From: Thermobaculum terrenum ATCC BAA-798
GTDB taxonomy: Bacteria; Chloroflexota; Chloroflexia; Thermobaculales; Thermobaculaceae
Assembly: GCF_000025005.1 (NCBI RefSeq)
Contig: NC_013526.1
Location: forward strand, 186,001 to 250,000
DNA: 64,000 nt
Direction: 5' to 3'
Shown here: positions 31,819 to 41,234 of the stretch, one piece after another
Layout: every line of letters begins with the position of its first letter
How positions within the stretch are numbered: position 1 is the first letter of the stretch
Made by a program: the position numbers and the translations under genes
Notes under the pieces: generated by a model
Seen by the model: only the letters and a program-made list of their open reading frames with translations
What the model was told of the DNA's origin: nothing
Databases searched by the model: none

Positions 31819-32973
31819 CTAGTCCTGCTCGGCCTGGTCAGCTACGATGATCAGGTCGATGTCCTTGGCCTTCCACAGCAGCCGCTCGGGGACGGACCCC
31901 CTTAGCAGGTGCCGCCAGCGGGACCCCCTCGGCCTGCCGAGCACTACGGTGCCGACGTTGTGCTCTTTGGCCAGCTCCAGCAGTTGCGCGGCGATATCTT
32001 GCCCTTGGGAGCGCAGGCATTTAGCTCCCAGGTCTTCCGCGTACTGCAGCAGCTGTGCCAGCTGGCGCCGCGCTTCGGGGCTGGCCCTGGCCCAGGCGGG
32101 GGTCTCCACAAAGGCCACTAGCAGGTCCGTACCGTACCGCTGGGCTCGCCGCCAGCCCCTCTGTATGAGGATGCGGGATCGCGGGTGCGCGTCGATCGCC
32201 ACCAGCACTTTATCCCCCACAGGCCATATCTGCTCGATGTCGTGTTGGCGCATGTACGCTTCCAGGTCCTGCTCCGCCCTTTCGGCCATCTTGCGCAACG
32301 CCAGCTCGCGCAGCGCGGAGAGGTTGCCCTCTCGGAAGAAGCCCCTCAGGGCGGCCTCCACCTGCTCCGGGGGATAGACGTTGCCGTGGCGTATCCGCTG
32401 TCGCAGGGAGTGAGGTGACATGTCCACGAGCTCCAGCTCGTCCGCCTGGTCCACCACCCAGTCGGGCACCCGCTCCCTAACAGGCGAGCCCGTGATGTCC
32501 TCCACCAGGTCGGCGAAGCTCTCTATGTGCTGGACGTTGAGCGTCGAGATCACCGTGATGCCGTGGTCCAGGATATCTTGGACCTCTTGCCAGCGCTTCT
32601 CATGTCGAGCACAACCCGGCACGTTCGTGTGTGCTAGCTCGTCCACCAGCGCCACCGCCGGGCGTCGCCGGATGATCGCCTCGGTGTCCATCTCCTCGAC
32701 CATCCTTCCCTTGTACTCGCACCGACGGGGCGGCACTACCTCCAGTCCCCTTAACGCCTCCAGTGTCTTGGGCCTCCCGTGGGTCTCCACCCAGCCGACG
32801 ACGCAGTCCGTGCCCCGGGACTTGCGTCGGTGCAGCTCCATGAGAGCGGCGTACGTCTTGCCGACCCCGGCGGCCATCCCCAGGTAGATCTTCAGCCTCC
32901 CCCTGGAGCCGCTACCTGCCTGGCGCCGCACACGCTCGAGCATCTCCTCTGCTGACGGCCGCCGCTCCTCCAT
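31819..32973 (-). CDS. KdpD N-terminal half (KdpD/USP domains) without kinase
   Basis: A 384-residue cytoplasmic protein equal to the sensory head of KdpD. The KdpD domain has the Walker A GMAAGVGKTYAAL and a Walker B-like VDELAHTNVPG (about 20-230). A universal-stress-protein domain follows (about 245-375; VLVAIDAHPRSRILIQRGWR). It ends before the membrane and kinase domains of classical KdpD. ATG 32973 has GGAGG upstream. It is the last gene of the kdp operon, 2 bases after kdpC. The missing transmitter half is plausibly the kinase at 38947-40566. ATP, c-di-AMP or potassium binding is inferred from family knowledge. Confidence 0.9.
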   Translation of the reverse strand: MEERRPSAEEMLERVRRQAGSGSRGRLKIYLGMAAGVGKTYAALMELHRRKSRGTDCVVGWVETHGRPKTLEALRGLEVVPPRRCEYKGRMVEEMDTEAIIRRRPAVALVDELAHTNVPGCARHEKRWQEVQDILDHGITVISTLNVQHIESFADLVEDITGSPVRERVPDWVVDQADELELVDMSPHSLRQRIRHGNVYPPEQVEAALRGFFREGNLSALRELALRKMAERAEQDLEAYMRQHDIEQIWPVGDKVLVAIDAHPRSRILIQRGWRRAQRYGTDLLVAFVETPAWARASPEARRQLAQLLQYAEDLGAKCLRSQGQDIAAQLLELAKEHNVGTVVLGRPRGSRWRHLLRGSVPERLLWKAKDIDLIIVADQAEQD

Positions 32974-32975
32974 AG

Positions 32976-33563
32976 CTAACCTCCGAGCCTGTCCAGCGCT
33001 GAGTTGAGCTCGACCACGTTGACCCTCGGCTCTCCCAGTATCCACAGCTGCCGGCCACGGGCGTGCTGCAGGACCAGGTTGCGCAGCCTGGCCTGCGGCA
33101 CGCCGCGTGCGCGCGCCACCCTCGGCACCTGGAGTAGGGCGTTCTCCAGGGAGATGTCCGGGTCCAGGCCACTGCCCGACGCCGTGACCGCGTCCGCCGG
33201 TACTGCTTGCCCCGGACTCAGGGCGTTCTCCTGCCTGTACTGGGCCGTCCTCTGCGCCACCAGCGTCAACCATCTCTGGTTGGTGGGCGCTAGGTTAGAC
33301 CCGCCTGATGCCAGCGGATCGTAGCCTCCTTCCCCGGCTGCGGAGGGCCTCGGGTGGAAATACCTCGGGCTCGTGAAGCTTTGACCTATGAGCTCGGAGC
33401 CACGCACCCGTCCGCTGGCGTCCATCAGCAGGCTGCCGCCCGCTTGGTGGGGGAAGGCCAGCTGAGCCACGGCCGTCAACAGCAGGGGGTAGCCCAGCCC
33501 GGTGAGCACGGTGAGCGCGGCCAACAGCAGCAGCGCGCTAGCTAGGTTCGATCGCAGGGACAT
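32976..33563 (-). CDS. kdpC: Potassium-transporting ATPase subunit KdpC
   Basis: The 195-residue subunit has one N-terminal membrane helix (SALLLLAALTVLTGLGYPLL) and a soluble domain with the family sequences LIGQSFTSPRYFHPRPSA, ASGGSNLAPTN, VPADAVTASGSGLDPDIS and RVNVVELN. KdpC stabilises the KdpFABC complex and raises affinity during potassium import. GGAGGTG precedes the ATG. It follows kdpB after 11 bases. Confidence 0.96.
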   Translation of the reverse strand: MSLRSNLASALLLLAALTVLTGLGYPLLLTAVAQLAFPHQAGGSLLMDASGRVRGSELIGQSFTSPRYFHPRPSAAGEGGYDPLASGGSNLAPTNQRWLTLVAQRTAQYRQENALSPGQAVPADAVTASGSGLDPDISLENALLQVPRVARARGVPQARLRNLVLQHARGRQLWILGEPRVNVVELNSALDRLGG

Positions 33564-33574
33564 CCTCGCACCTC

Positions 33575-35614
33575 CTAAGATAGACCTAGAGCTGTGACCA
33601 GTATGTCGATCAGCTTGATGCCCATGAAGGGTGCCACCACTCCCCCCAGCCCGTAGATCAGCAGGTTGCGCCTCAGCAGCTGGGCCGCCGGGGCTGGCCT
33701 GTAGGCGACTCCGCGCATGGCCAGCGGTACCAGGGCGATGATGATCAGCGCGTTGAAGATCACCGCCGACAGGATGGCGCTGTGGGGATCGTGCAGCCCC
33801 ATCAAGTTGAGCGCCGAGAGCTGCGGGTAGGCCCGCGCGAAGATCGCCGGCACGATCGCGAAGTACTTGGCCACGTCGTTGGCTATGGAGAAGGTGGTGA
33901 TGGCTCCCCTGGTGATCAGCAGCTGCTTGCCCAGGATGATCACCTCGATCAGCTTGGTGGGGTTGGAGTCGAGGTCTACCATATTGGCCGCCTCCTTGGC
34001 GGCGGCCGTGCCGGAGTGCATGGCCAGGGCCACGTCCGCCTGCGCCAGCGCTGGGGCGTCGTTGGTGCCGTCGCCGGTCATGGCCACTACGTGACCCGCT
34101 GCCTGCTGCTCCCGGATTATCTGGATCTTGTCCTCCGGCTTGGCCTCGGCCACGAAGTCGTCCACTCCCGCCTCGCGAGCTATGGTGCGAGCGGTCAATG
34201 GGTTGTCCCCGGTGACCATGATGGTCTTGACTCCCATCTTCCGGAACTCCTCGAATCGCTGCCGTAGGCCTGGTTTGACGGTGTCTTTGAGGTACACCAC
34301 CCCGACCACGCGGGAGTCCTGCGTCACCAGGAGGGGGGTACCCCCCTCCTGCGCTATCGCCTCCACCCGGGCCCGCACCTCCGGCCCCACCGAGTACGAG
34401 GTGGTGGCCAAGATGGCGTCCGGTGCTCCCTTGAGGTACTCATGGCCCTGGGTGCGCAGGCCGCTGAGCCGCCTCTGTGCGCTGAAAGGTATGACCTCGG
34501 CGTCCCTGGGCATCTCCAGCTGGACGCCCAACCTGGTGCACAGCTCGAGCAGGCTCTTGCCCTCCGGGGTGTCGTCCCCCAGGCTGGCCAGGTAGGCTGC
34601 GGTGGCCGCCTCCTGCTGGGAGGCCCCGCCCACCGGGACGACCTCGGCCGCCAGGCGGTTGCCGTAGGTGATGGTGCCCGTCTTGTCCAGGAGCAGGACG
34701 TCGACGTCGCCGGCCGCCTCGATGGCCCTGCCGGACATCGCCATCACGTTGAACCTCGCGACGCGGTCCATGCCAGCTATGCCTATCGCCGAGAGCAGCC
34801 CACCGATGGTGGTGGGGATGAGGCACACAAACAGCGCCGCCAGCTCCGTGAGCGAGACGCTCGCGCCCGAGTATTGCCCAAAGGGGGGCAGGGTGCCCAC
34901 CACCAGCAGGAATATCAGGGTGAGGCCCGCCAGCAGGATGGTCAGCGCGAGCTCGTTGGGTGTCTTCTGGCGCTGGGCGCCCTCCACCAGGGCGATCATC
35001 CTGTCCAGGAAGCTCTCCCCGGGGTCGGCTGTGACCACTATCTTGAGCCAGTCGGCGACCACTCTGGTGCCCGCCGTGACGGTGGATCGCGTGTCGGTGC
35101 CGGGCTCCTTGAGCACCGGCGTGGACTCCCCGGTGATGGCGGACTCGTTCACGAGGGCCACGCCCTCCACTACCTCCCCGTCGGCGGGTATGATCTCCTC
35201 CGCTCGGACCAGGACCACGTCCCCCTTGCGGAGATGGCCGGCATCTACCAGCTCCTCCCGGCCATCTCGGAGCCTCCTGGCCACAGTCTCCTGCTTCGTC
35301 GCCCTCAGGGCGTCGGCCTGGGCCTTCCCCCTAGCCTCGGCCAGCGACTCGGCCAAGTTGGCGAACAGCACCGTGAACCAGAGCCAGGCGCTGATCTGTA
35401 GGCTGAAGAGCCTGCCTCCCGAGGCCGCGCCGCCCGGCGCCCACCAGGCGGCCAACGTAGCCAGGGAGACGGCGATGCTCACCATCTCCACGACGAATAT
35501 CACCGGGCTGCGCACCAGCTGCCAGGGCGCCAGTTTGCGCAGCGCATCCAGCGCGGCCCTGGTCAGCAGCTGTCGGGACCAGGTGTTGACCTTAGCCTGC
35601 TTGTGCCTCGCCAT
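33575..35614 (-). CDS. kdpB: Potassium-transporting P-type ATPase subunit KdpB
   Basis: The 679-residue catalytic subunit has the phosphorylation motif [13 protein letters not shown] (Asp near 307), the actuator motif GESTPV, and the P-domain [10 protein letters not shown] and [22 protein letters not shown]. Seven membrane helices are expected. ATG 35614 is chosen because GGAGG lies eight bases upstream; an in-frame GTG nine bases earlier is too close to it. It follows kdpA by 5 bases. It energises KdpA-bound potassium transport. Confidence 0.97.
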   Translation of the reverse strand: MARHKQAKVNTWSRQLLTRAALDALRKLAPWQLVRSPVIFVVEMVSIAVSLATLAAWWAPGGAASGGRLFSLQISAWLWFTVLFANLAESLAEARGKAQADALRATKQETVARRLRDGREELVDAGHLRKGDVVLVRAEEIIPADGEVVEGVALVNESAITGESTPVLKEPGTDTRSTVTAGTRVVADWLKIVVTADPGESFLDRMIALVEGAQRQKTPNELALTILLAGLTLIFLLVVGTLPPFGQYSGASVSLTELAALFVCLIPTTIGGLLSAIGIAGMDRVARFNVMAMSGRAIEAAGDVDVLLLDKTGTITYGNRLAAEVVPVGGASQQEAATAAYLASLGDDTPEGKSLLELCTRLGVQLEMPRDAEVIPFSAQRRLSGLRTQGHEYLKGAPDAILATTSYSVGPEVRARVEAIAQEGGTPLLVTQDSRVVGVVYLKDTVKPGLRQRFEEFRKMGVKTIMVTGDNPLTARTIAREAGVDDFVAEAKPEDKIQIIREQQAAGHVVAMTGDGTNDAPALAQADVALAMHSGTAAAKEAANMVDLDSNPTKLIEVIILGKQLLITRGAITTFSIANDVAKYFAIVPAIFARAYPQLSALNLMGLHDPHSAILSAVIFNALIIIALVPLAMRGVAYRPAPAAQLLRRNLLIYGLGGVVAPFMGIKLIDILVTALGLS

Positions 35615-35619
35615 CAGCT

Positions 35620-37338
35620 TCACCTCCCTCCGAAGGCCTTGCCGGCCGCCATGATCAGTTGCTCAGCTACGGGTCCCAGGGACAGCACGAGGAAGAAGGT
35701 CAGCGCCCCCACTATCAGTATGGTGCCCACGAGGAGCGCGACGAACGTGCCCCCGTTGGTGGGGAAGGTGCCCAGGCTGGGAGGCACCGCTCGCTTGCGC
35801 GCCATCGATCCGGCTATCGCCAGCACCGGCAGCAGCAGGAGGAACCTCCCACCCAGCATCGCTAGCCCCAGCGTCAGGTTGTAGAAGGCGGTGTTGGCGC
35901 TCAGCCCCGCGAAGGCCGAGCCGTTGTTCCCGGTTGCCGAGCTGTAGGCGTACACTATCTCCGAGAGGCCGTGCGGCCCCGGATTCAGCACCTGCCCTCG
36001 ACCGTAGCTGGCCGCTGCAGCCCAAGCGCTCAGCAGCAATATGATCGCGGCGAAGGCCAGCATGTACACCACGGACATCTTGATCTCGAACGCCTCGATC
36101 TTCTTCCCCAGGTACTCCGGCGTCCTCCCCACCATCAGCCCGGCTATGAACACCGCGAGCATAGCGTAGATCACCAGCCCATACAGCCCGGAGCCCACGC
36201 CACCGAAGATGATCTCCCCCAGCTGCATGTTGAATAGGGCGACCCCTCCGGCCAGGGGGCTCAAGCTGGAGAGCATCCCGTTGACGGCCCCGCAGGACGC
36301 GGCCGTGGTGACCACGGAGAAGAGCAGTGTGCCGGGCAGCCCGAGCCTGATCTCCTTGCCCTCCATGCTCACCCCCGCCAGCCCTCCTTGGCCGACGTGC
36401 AGCCCCGCCAGCAGAGGGTTCCCCGCGCGCTCGGCCCACGACGCCACCCCGAGCCCCGCCAGGAACAGGAGCGCGGAGGCCACCCACAGGGCCCACCCCT
36501 GCCTGGTGTCGCCCGTCATCTTGCCGAAGGTGTACAAGAGCGCCGCGGGCACCACGAATATGTACAGCGCCTCCAGGAAGTTCGTCAGGGGTGTGGGGTT
36601 CTCGTAGGGATGGGCCGAGTTGGCGTTGAAGAAGCCCCCGCCGTTGGTGCCCAGCAGCTTGATGGCCTCTTGGCTGGCCACCGGCCCCTGGGGGAGGATC
36701 TGCCTGTGCCCCTCCACGGTCTCCGCTGCCACGTAGGGGGACAGATTCTGGGGCACTCCCTGCCAGACCAGGAGCAGTGCGCCCAGGATGGCCAGCGGCA
36801 GGAGCACGTACAGCACCGAGCGGGTGACGTCTACCCAGAAGTTGCCCAGCTGGCGGGTGGACCGCCGCGTCAGCCCCCTGGCCAGCGCCACCGCCGCCGC
36901 CAGACCCACGGCGGCGGACAGGAAGTTCTGCACGGTCAGGCCGGCCATCTGAGTCAGGTAGCTCATCGTGGTCTCCCCGGCGTAGGCTTGCCAGTTGGTG
37001 TTGGTGACGAAGGAGGCCGCGGTGTTGAAGGCCAGATCCGGCGCCACGCCCGGCAGGTGCTCGGGATTGAGCGGTAGCCAGGCCTGCAAGCGTTGCAGCG
37101 CGTACAGGGCCAGCATCCCCGATAGGTTGAACAGCAGCAGAGCCAGGGCGTACCCTCGCCAATCCTGCTCGCGGTCTGGGTCCACCCTGGCCACGCGGTA
37201 GATCGCCCGCTCCAGGGGCGCCAGGGCCGGGCTGAGGAAGGTGCGTTCCCCTTGATACACCCGCGCCATGTAGCTCCCCAGGGGCTTGGTGATGGCCAGC
37301 AACACTAGCAAGAAAGCCGGTATCTGGAGCCAGCTCAC
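35620..37338 (-). CDS. kdpA: Potassium-transporting ATPase subunit KdpA
   Basis: The 572-residue channel-like subunit has about ten membrane helices and the four selectivity-filter-like loops, seen in [33 protein letters not shown]-like (ASCGAVNG) and [12 protein letters not shown]. Start is GTG with GGAGGTGAG upstream and overlaps the preceding small gene by four bases, indicating coupling. Transcription comes from the four-box promoter upstream of 38172. Confidence 0.97.
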   Translation of the reverse strand: MSWLQIPAFLLVLLAITKPLGSYMARVYQGERTFLSPALAPLERAIYRVARVDPDREQDWRGYALALLLFNLSGMLALYALQRLQAWLPLNPEHLPGVAPDLAFNTAASFVTNTNWQAYAGETTMSYLTQMAGLTVQNFLSAAVGLAAAVALARGLTRRSTRQLGNFWVDVTRSVLYVLLPLAILGALLLVWQGVPQNLSPYVAAETVEGHRQILPQGPVASQEAIKLLGTNGGGFFNANSAHPYENPTPLTNFLEALYIFVVPAALLYTFGKMTGDTRQGWALWVASALLFLAGLGVASWAERAGNPLLAGLHVGQGGLAGVSMEGKEIRLGLPGTLLFSVVTTAASCGAVNGMLSSLSPLAGGVALFNMQLGEIIFGGVGSGLYGLVIYAMLAVFIAGLMVGRTPEYLGKKIEAFEIKMSVVYMLAFAAIILLLSAWAAAASYGRGQVLNPGPHGLSEIVYAYSSATGNNGSAFAGLSANTAFYNLTLGLAMLGGRFLLLLPVLAIAGSMARKRAVPPSLGTFPTNGGTFVALLVGTILIVGALTFFLVLSLGPVAEQLIMAAGKAFGGR

Positions 37339-37577
37339 CTTGGCTCACCTCCTCCCTTTGGGTGCTGCCGGCTGATGCGCACCTCTAGCCAGTGGCCTCG
37401 TGCCCGGCACGCGGACCAGAGCATGTGCTCCGAGCTGAACGCTTCCAAGAGCCTCGACAGGCGATTAGGAACCACTTGGCCCTGATACGGGATCAGGGCG
37501 TGGACGGCCTGCACATCTTCCCTCCCAGCCAGCCTTAGGTACAGGTTGCACAGCGATAACACCTCTTCGTCCAACAT
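37335..37577 (-). CDS. Small soluble protein between kdpF and kdpA
   Basis: An 80-residue predicted helical cytoplasmic protein ([19 protein letters not shown], then [20 protein letters not shown] and WLEVRISRQ). I do not recognise a family. ATG 37577 has GGGGGAGA upstream; the stop overlaps the kdpA GTG by four bases, so it is coupled to kdpA translation. Its fixed place inside the operon suggests an accessory role in Kdp assembly or control, but that is inference. Confidence 0.65.
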   Translation of the reverse strand: MLDEEVLSLCNLYLRLAGREDVQAVHALIPYQGQVVPNRLSRLLEAFSSEHMLWSACRARGHWLEVRISRQHPKGGGEPR

Positions 37578-37600
37578 CCGTCTCCCCCTTGCTTGATGGT

Positions 37601-37690
37601 TCAAAACTTCTCAGGCCGCAGCAGGACGTAGAACAGGTACAACCCCATGAGCACGCCCCCTGTGGCCGTCAATCCCCATATCCATCCCAT
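37601..37690 (-). CDS. kdpF: KdpF, single-helix stabilising peptide
   Basis: A 29-residue peptide: MGWIWGLTATGGVLMGLYLF followed by YVLLRPEKF. One hydrophobic helix ending in a short basic/Phe tail (LRPEKF) is the usual form of KdpF, which binds lipidically at the KdpAB interface. GGAGGTG lies at the right distance before the ATG. Its position upstream of kdpA supports the call, although here an extra small gene separates them. Confidence 0.85.
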   Translation of the reverse strand: MGWIWGLTATGGVLMGLYLFYVLLRPEKF

Positions 37691-37694
37691 GGCT

Positions 37695-37787
37695 TCACAC
37701 CTCCATCAGCTTCTCCATGGCTAGCAGCAGGCACCCGCACAGCACGAAGAAGGTCAAGGTCAGCAGGACGAGCGCGATATCAACCAT
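37695..37787 (-). CDS. 30-residue membrane peptide upstream of kdpF
   Basis: The peptide starts MVDIALVLLTLTFFVLCGC and ends LLLAMEKLMEV: one membrane helix with Cys-Gly-Cys at its end. GGAGGTTT precedes the ATG, which overlaps the stop of the response regulator gene by eight bases, and its stop is four bases before the kdpF ATG. Similar unnamed micro-proteins with a Phe-x-Leu-Cys helix occur before kdpF in other high-GC bacteria, as far as I recall. It may be a second Kdp micro-subunit. Confidence 0.7.
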   Translation of the reverse strand: MVDIALVLLTLTFFVLCGCLLLAMEKLMEV

Positions 37788-38172
37788 TAGAAACCTCCTC
37801 CCCCAGGATGTGGTGCAGCAGCGCATCTAGAGGGAAGGGCTTGATGAGCATGGCAAGGGGTTGAAACTCCCGCCTGCGGGCCTCGGGCACGCGGACGGCC
37901 GTCACCACTATGGTCGGTATCTCCACCCCGCGCCTCTGCAGCACCCGCAACAGCTCCCAGCCGGTGTCGTCCGGCAGATGGATGTCCAGCAGGAGCAGGT
38001 CGGGGTTCTCCGACTCGATGGTCCGCAGGGCGGCCGCCACGGTGTCGGCTTCCAGGACCCTGAGCCCGTGCTTTGAGAGGTTACGGGCCAGGATCTTCCT
38101 GAAGGGAGCCTCATCCTCTACGATGAGTATGTTGTGGTAGCGCGGCGATCCGGCCTTGCTCCAGGTCATCAT
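37780..38172 (-). CDS. Single-domain response regulator at the head of the kdp operon
   Basis: A 130-residue receiver domain alone: acidic pocket VEDEAPF, phospho-accepting Asp in LLLLDIHLPD, Thr/Ser in VVTAVR and Lys in LIKPFPLD. No output domain follows. It is the first gene after the four-box operator and is coupled to the micro-protein gene by an overlapping ATG. It could be a phosphate sink or a CheY-like modulator for the paired kinase 38947-40566. A truncated second KdpE is less likely because the C-terminus is complete for a receiver. Confidence 0.82.
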   Translation of the reverse strand: MMTWSKAGSPRYHNILIVEDEAPFRKILARNLSKHGLRVLEADTVAAALRTIESENPDLLLLDIHLPDDTGWELLRVLQRRGVEIPTIVVTAVRVPEARRREFQPLAMLIKPFPLDALLHHILGEEVSNG

Positions 38173-38196
38173 GCCCTCTCTCTGTTGCCTGCCACC

Positions 38197-38261
38197 AGCT
38201 TAGCCGGATGCCGCTCAAAGAATCCTCAACAGAGGGGTGTCTGGGCTCAACAAAGGCTCAA
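38197..38261 (-). promoter_or_regulatory. Four-box direct-repeat operator and -10 of the kdp operon
   Basis: On the minus strand TTGAG boxes lie at 38261, 38250, 38229 and 38218 (5' ends), spaced 11, 21 and 11 bp. After the last box come 11 bases and TAAGCT (38202-38197), a plausible -10. The same geometry is found before the KimA-like operon, with different boxes. KdpE encoded just upstream is the expected ligand; the first box overlaps the end of its gene. Confidence 0.62.
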
Positions 38262-38953
38262 AGTTCCTCGGGCGAGAGCAGCCTGTAGCCCACCCCAGGC
38301 TCCGTCACCAGGTACTTGGCTGCCGGGCCGAGCTTCCTGCGCAGGCGCGAGACGTACACGTGGAGGTAATGGGGCTCCGAACCGTAGGCCTGCCCCCACA
38401 CCTCGTTCAACAGCTGGGAGTCCGTCAGCACCTTGTTGAGGTGCACAGCCAGCACCTTGAGCAGCGCGTACTCGGTGGGCGTTAGTTGCACCTGCTGGCC
38501 ATCGACCGTCACCCTCCGGTTGGCGAGGTCCAAGGTGAGCTCTCCCACGCGCACCTCCGGTTCCCCCGAGGCTTTGCCGGCCGCCCTCCTAAGGGCCACC
38601 CGGATGCGGGCCAGCAGCTCCTTGACCCCGAAGGGCTTCGTCAGGTAGTCGTCCGCGCCCATCTCCAGCGCTGCCACCTTCTGCCCCTCTTCTCCGTAGG
38701 CCGATAGCACGATGATCGGCACGGTGGAGGTCAACCTCACCTGGCGGATGAGCTCCTCCCCCCGGCCGTCAGGCAGCCTCAGGTCCAGGAGGATCACGTC
38801 CGGTCTGAAGGTCGCGTGCTTCTCCATCGCCTCCCGGAGGGTAGCGGCCGTGAGCACCTGCATGCCGTGGCTGCGCAGGTTGGAGGCGAGCATCCGCAGG
38901 ATGGGGGGCTCGTCCTCCACCACCAAGACCCTGGCGCCTCGCGGACCTAACAT
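38258..38953 (-). CDS. kdpE: KdpE-type OmpR-family response regulator
   Basis: The 231-residue regulator has a receiver (VVEDEPPIL, Asp in VILLDLRLPDG, KPFG) and a C-terminal winged helix (LTPTEYALLKVLAVHLNKV, then RRKLGPAAKYLVTEPGVGYR). It overlaps the end of the kinase gene by seven bases. Phosphorylated KdpE activates kdpFABC under potassium limitation; the four-box site just downstream of this gene is well placed for that. It is paralogous to the regulator at 13203. Confidence 0.92.
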   Translation of the reverse strand: MLGPRGARVLVVEDEPPILRMLASNLRSHGMQVLTAATLREAMEKHATFRPDVILLDLRLPDGRGEELIRQVRLTSTVPIIVLSAYGEEGQKVAALEMGADDYLTKPFGVKELLARIRVALRRAAGKASGEPEVRVGELTLDLANRRVTVDGQQVQLTPTEYALLKVLAVHLNKVLTDSQLLNEVWGQAYGSEPHYLHVYVSRLRRKLGPAAKYLVTEPGVGYRLLSPEEL

Positions 38954-40566
38954 GGCGGAGGGACTCCTGCTGGGGATAGTGGCAGGGTGAAGGAGAACAC
39001 GGCCCCACCTCCCGGACGGTTCTCGCCCCAGATGCGGCCACCATGCGCCTCGATCAATCCCTTGGCTACCGATAGCCCCAAACCCATGCCCTGGGGGGCA
39101 GGGCTTGAGCCCTGCACTCGGTAGAACTTGTCGAAGATGCGGCTTAGATCCTGGGGTGGGATACCGGGGCCTCGGTCTGCTATAGCTACGCGCACCTCAT
39201 CCCCCTGCCGGCGCACCTGGATGTCGATGGTCGTGCCTTGGGGAGCGTACTTGATAGCGTTCTCCAGGAGGTTGGACACCACCTGTCCTATCTCCACGTA
39301 GTCCAGCAGGACCGGCGGCAGGTCCTCCTCAACCTCCAGGTGCAGTTGATGGTGGGCGGTGAGGCTGCCCAACCTGTCGATGGTCTCCTCTACCAAGGCC
39401 CCCAGATCGCACCACGACTTATGCGGGCGCAGGCTGCCTCCCTCTAGCCGGGACATGTCCAGCAGGTTGTCCACCAGCCTGCCCAGTCGCCGGGACTCCT
39501 CCGCTATGTCCCGGACGAACCCCCTGCGCTCCTCCTCGCTCCACTCGACGTCCTGCCTCAACAGGCTGTCCGCGGCCGCGCTGATGGTGGCCAGGGGGGT
39601 GCGCAGGTCGTGCGACACCGCGTTGATCAGAGAGGTCTTGAGCTCATCGGCCCGCTTGATGGCTTCCATCTCCATGGCTCTACGCCTCAACGCCGCCCGC
39701 TCCAAGGTGCGGCCTAGCTGCTGTGCCACGGCCGAGAGCAGCCGAACATCGGCATCCGACAGCGATCCACCTCCGACCAGGTTGATCGACCCCAGCCGCC
39801 TGCCCTCCGTGTGTATGTACACCACGCGCAGCAGATCCCTGTGCGCTCTTCCCATCTGAGGCAAGTTGGGTGCGACGTGCAACCACGTGGACCTGGGCGC
39901 TCCCCCGTTGGTCGGCGCCCCATCCTCCAGCACGTACCTGCGGCTGCCGCTGAGCGTGAGCAACTGCAGCCGCGCGCGCTTGCTGCCGCTGAACACCCTG
40001 ATCGGGCCCCCGTTGTCCAGCGAGCTGATCTCTATGCCCACGCCCTCGAGCCTGAGCTCGCGCCTGATCTGCTCTGCTGCGGACTCCAGCGCCACCCCTA
40101 TCTCTTCCTCCCCCAGCACCCTCAGCAGCTCGTACAGCAGGTTGGCCTCCCTCTCCCGCCTGCTGGCTTCCTCGGCCCTGCGCCTCAGCAGCGCGGCCAG
40201 CTGGCCCGTCACTATGGCGGTGATCAGGAACAGCAGCAACGCCAGCCACTCGTCAGGATCGCGGATGGTCAGCGACCACGTGGGCTGCACGAAGAAGAAG
40301 TCGAAGGCCAGGAAGGAGAGCACCGATGCGATGATCGCCGGCACACTGCCGCACGTGACGGCCACCACCATCACCGCCAACAGGTACAGCATAGATATGT
40401 TGGCCAGGCGCACCCTGTCCGTCATCAGCCATATCAGGGCCGTGACCAGGGCCACGCTGCCCACGGTGAACAGGTAGCGAGATAGCGCCCTGAGCAGTCG
40501 TTGCCAGTTGTCTGTCGTTGGTTGGGCTACCCTCGGAGTGATGAGGGTCGACCAAGCCTCTCTCAT
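38947..40566 (-). CDS. KdpD C-terminal half: DUF4118 membrane sensor histidine kinase
   Basis: This 539-residue kinase has the DUF4118 four-helix domain (FLAFDFFFVQPTWSLTIRDP), a GAF-like domain (about 155-300), HisKA (SHDLRTPLATISAAADSLL) and HATPase_c (NLLENAIKYAPQG, GMGLGLSVAKGLIEAHGG). It is what remains of KdpD after removal of the N-terminal KdpD/USP part, which is encoded separately at 31819. The two halves may associate, or the kinase may work alone. It lies directly upstream of kdpE, with a 7-base overlap. Confidence 0.9.
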   Translation of the reverse strand: MREAWSTLITPRVAQPTTDNWQRLLRALSRYLFTVGSVALVTALIWLMTDRVRLANISMLYLLAVMVVAVTCGSVPAIIASVLSFLAFDFFFVQPTWSLTIRDPDEWLALLLFLITAIVTGQLAALLRRRAEEASRREREANLLYELLRVLGEEEIGVALESAAEQIRRELRLEGVGIEISSLDNGGPIRVFSGSKRARLQLLTLSGSRRYVLEDGAPTNGGAPRSTWLHVAPNLPQMGRAHRDLLRVVYIHTEGRRLGSINLVGGGSLSDADVRLLSAVAQQLGRTLERAALRRRAMEMEAIKRADELKTSLINAVSHDLRTPLATISAAADSLLRQDVEWSEEERRGFVRDIAEESRRLGRLVDNLLDMSRLEGGSLRPHKSWCDLGALVEETIDRLGSLTAHHQLHLEVEEDLPPVLLDYVEIGQVVSNLLENAIKYAPQGTTIDIQVRRQGDEVRVAIADRGPGIPPQDLSRIFDKFYRVQGSSPAPQGMGLGLSVAKGLIEAHGGRIWGENRPGGGAVFSFTLPLSPAGVPPPC

Positions 40567-41234
40567 GGCCCTAGCCTCCGAAGCTTACCGAGCGCCCGAG
40601 GGCGCCGGGGTGGACTCATCATTATGAGTATACATCCTTATTGACCGTAGTCGTCGAGGCTTGTGCATCGATGATCGTTCGCCCGAGCACCATGGGCCAG
40701 AGCCGGGTGCGTGCTGAGCCCCCTGGCACCCGCAGCTCGTGTGCTGCCGCAAGCTAGATATCGCTGGGGCGGCCGCTAACTTGGGCTACGGCCAGCTTGG
40801 ACGGATCCCCCACCAGCGGGTGGCCCAGCCGCCTCCCAAGCACGGGGAGGTGACCCTACGTCCCTCAGGCTACCTTGGCCTCGTGGGGAGAGGAGGCGCC
40901 CTGGATACGGGCGCGCAGCCCCCCAGCCGAGCAGGTGGACGCGGGCTACCGCTGAGGTGCGGCTCGGGGCCCAGCGCCAGATTCTAACCTTTTTCTAACC
41001 CCTTGACTCTCCCTGCGGGGAACTTGTGGGGTGGGAGTTCAGTCCAATTGGCGGATCTCCCAGAACCACCATCAACGAGGCGCGCCACAGGTGATCTTGG
41101 CGGGGAGGTCAGTCGAGAGTCAGCGGGCCTGGTCCATCGACCTCTGGGCTCGAAGGGGGTGATGGCTATAGGTAGAAGGTTTACGGGCTGTGTGAGGGCT
41201 TCGACTACCAAGAGCATTCATAAGGAGGATGGAG
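40567..41234. other. 668-base non-coding interval with regulatory motifs
   Basis: No convincing gene is seen. It holds a GCGCCC-GA-GGGCGC palindrome (40592-40605) and an ACTCAT/ATGAGT inverted repeat (40614-40629) close to the kdpD-kinase start. A CGGGTGC/GCACCCG repeat lies near 40700. A CTAAC-N6-CTAAC pair (40984-40999) is identical in type to the boxes before the KimA-like operon, and a TTGACT (41003) follows, but no matching -10 is obvious. The middle part looks like neither coding sequence nor a known RNA. Confidence 0.5.

Noticed and set aside
31607-31822. 71-codon plus-strand frame between merB and kdp
   Set aside because: No ribosome site, Trp/Arg/Pro-rich composition typical of a random high-GC frame.
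35663-37348. 561-codon minus-strand frame
   Set aside because: Out-of-frame shadow of kdpA; its product has no membrane helices or motifs.
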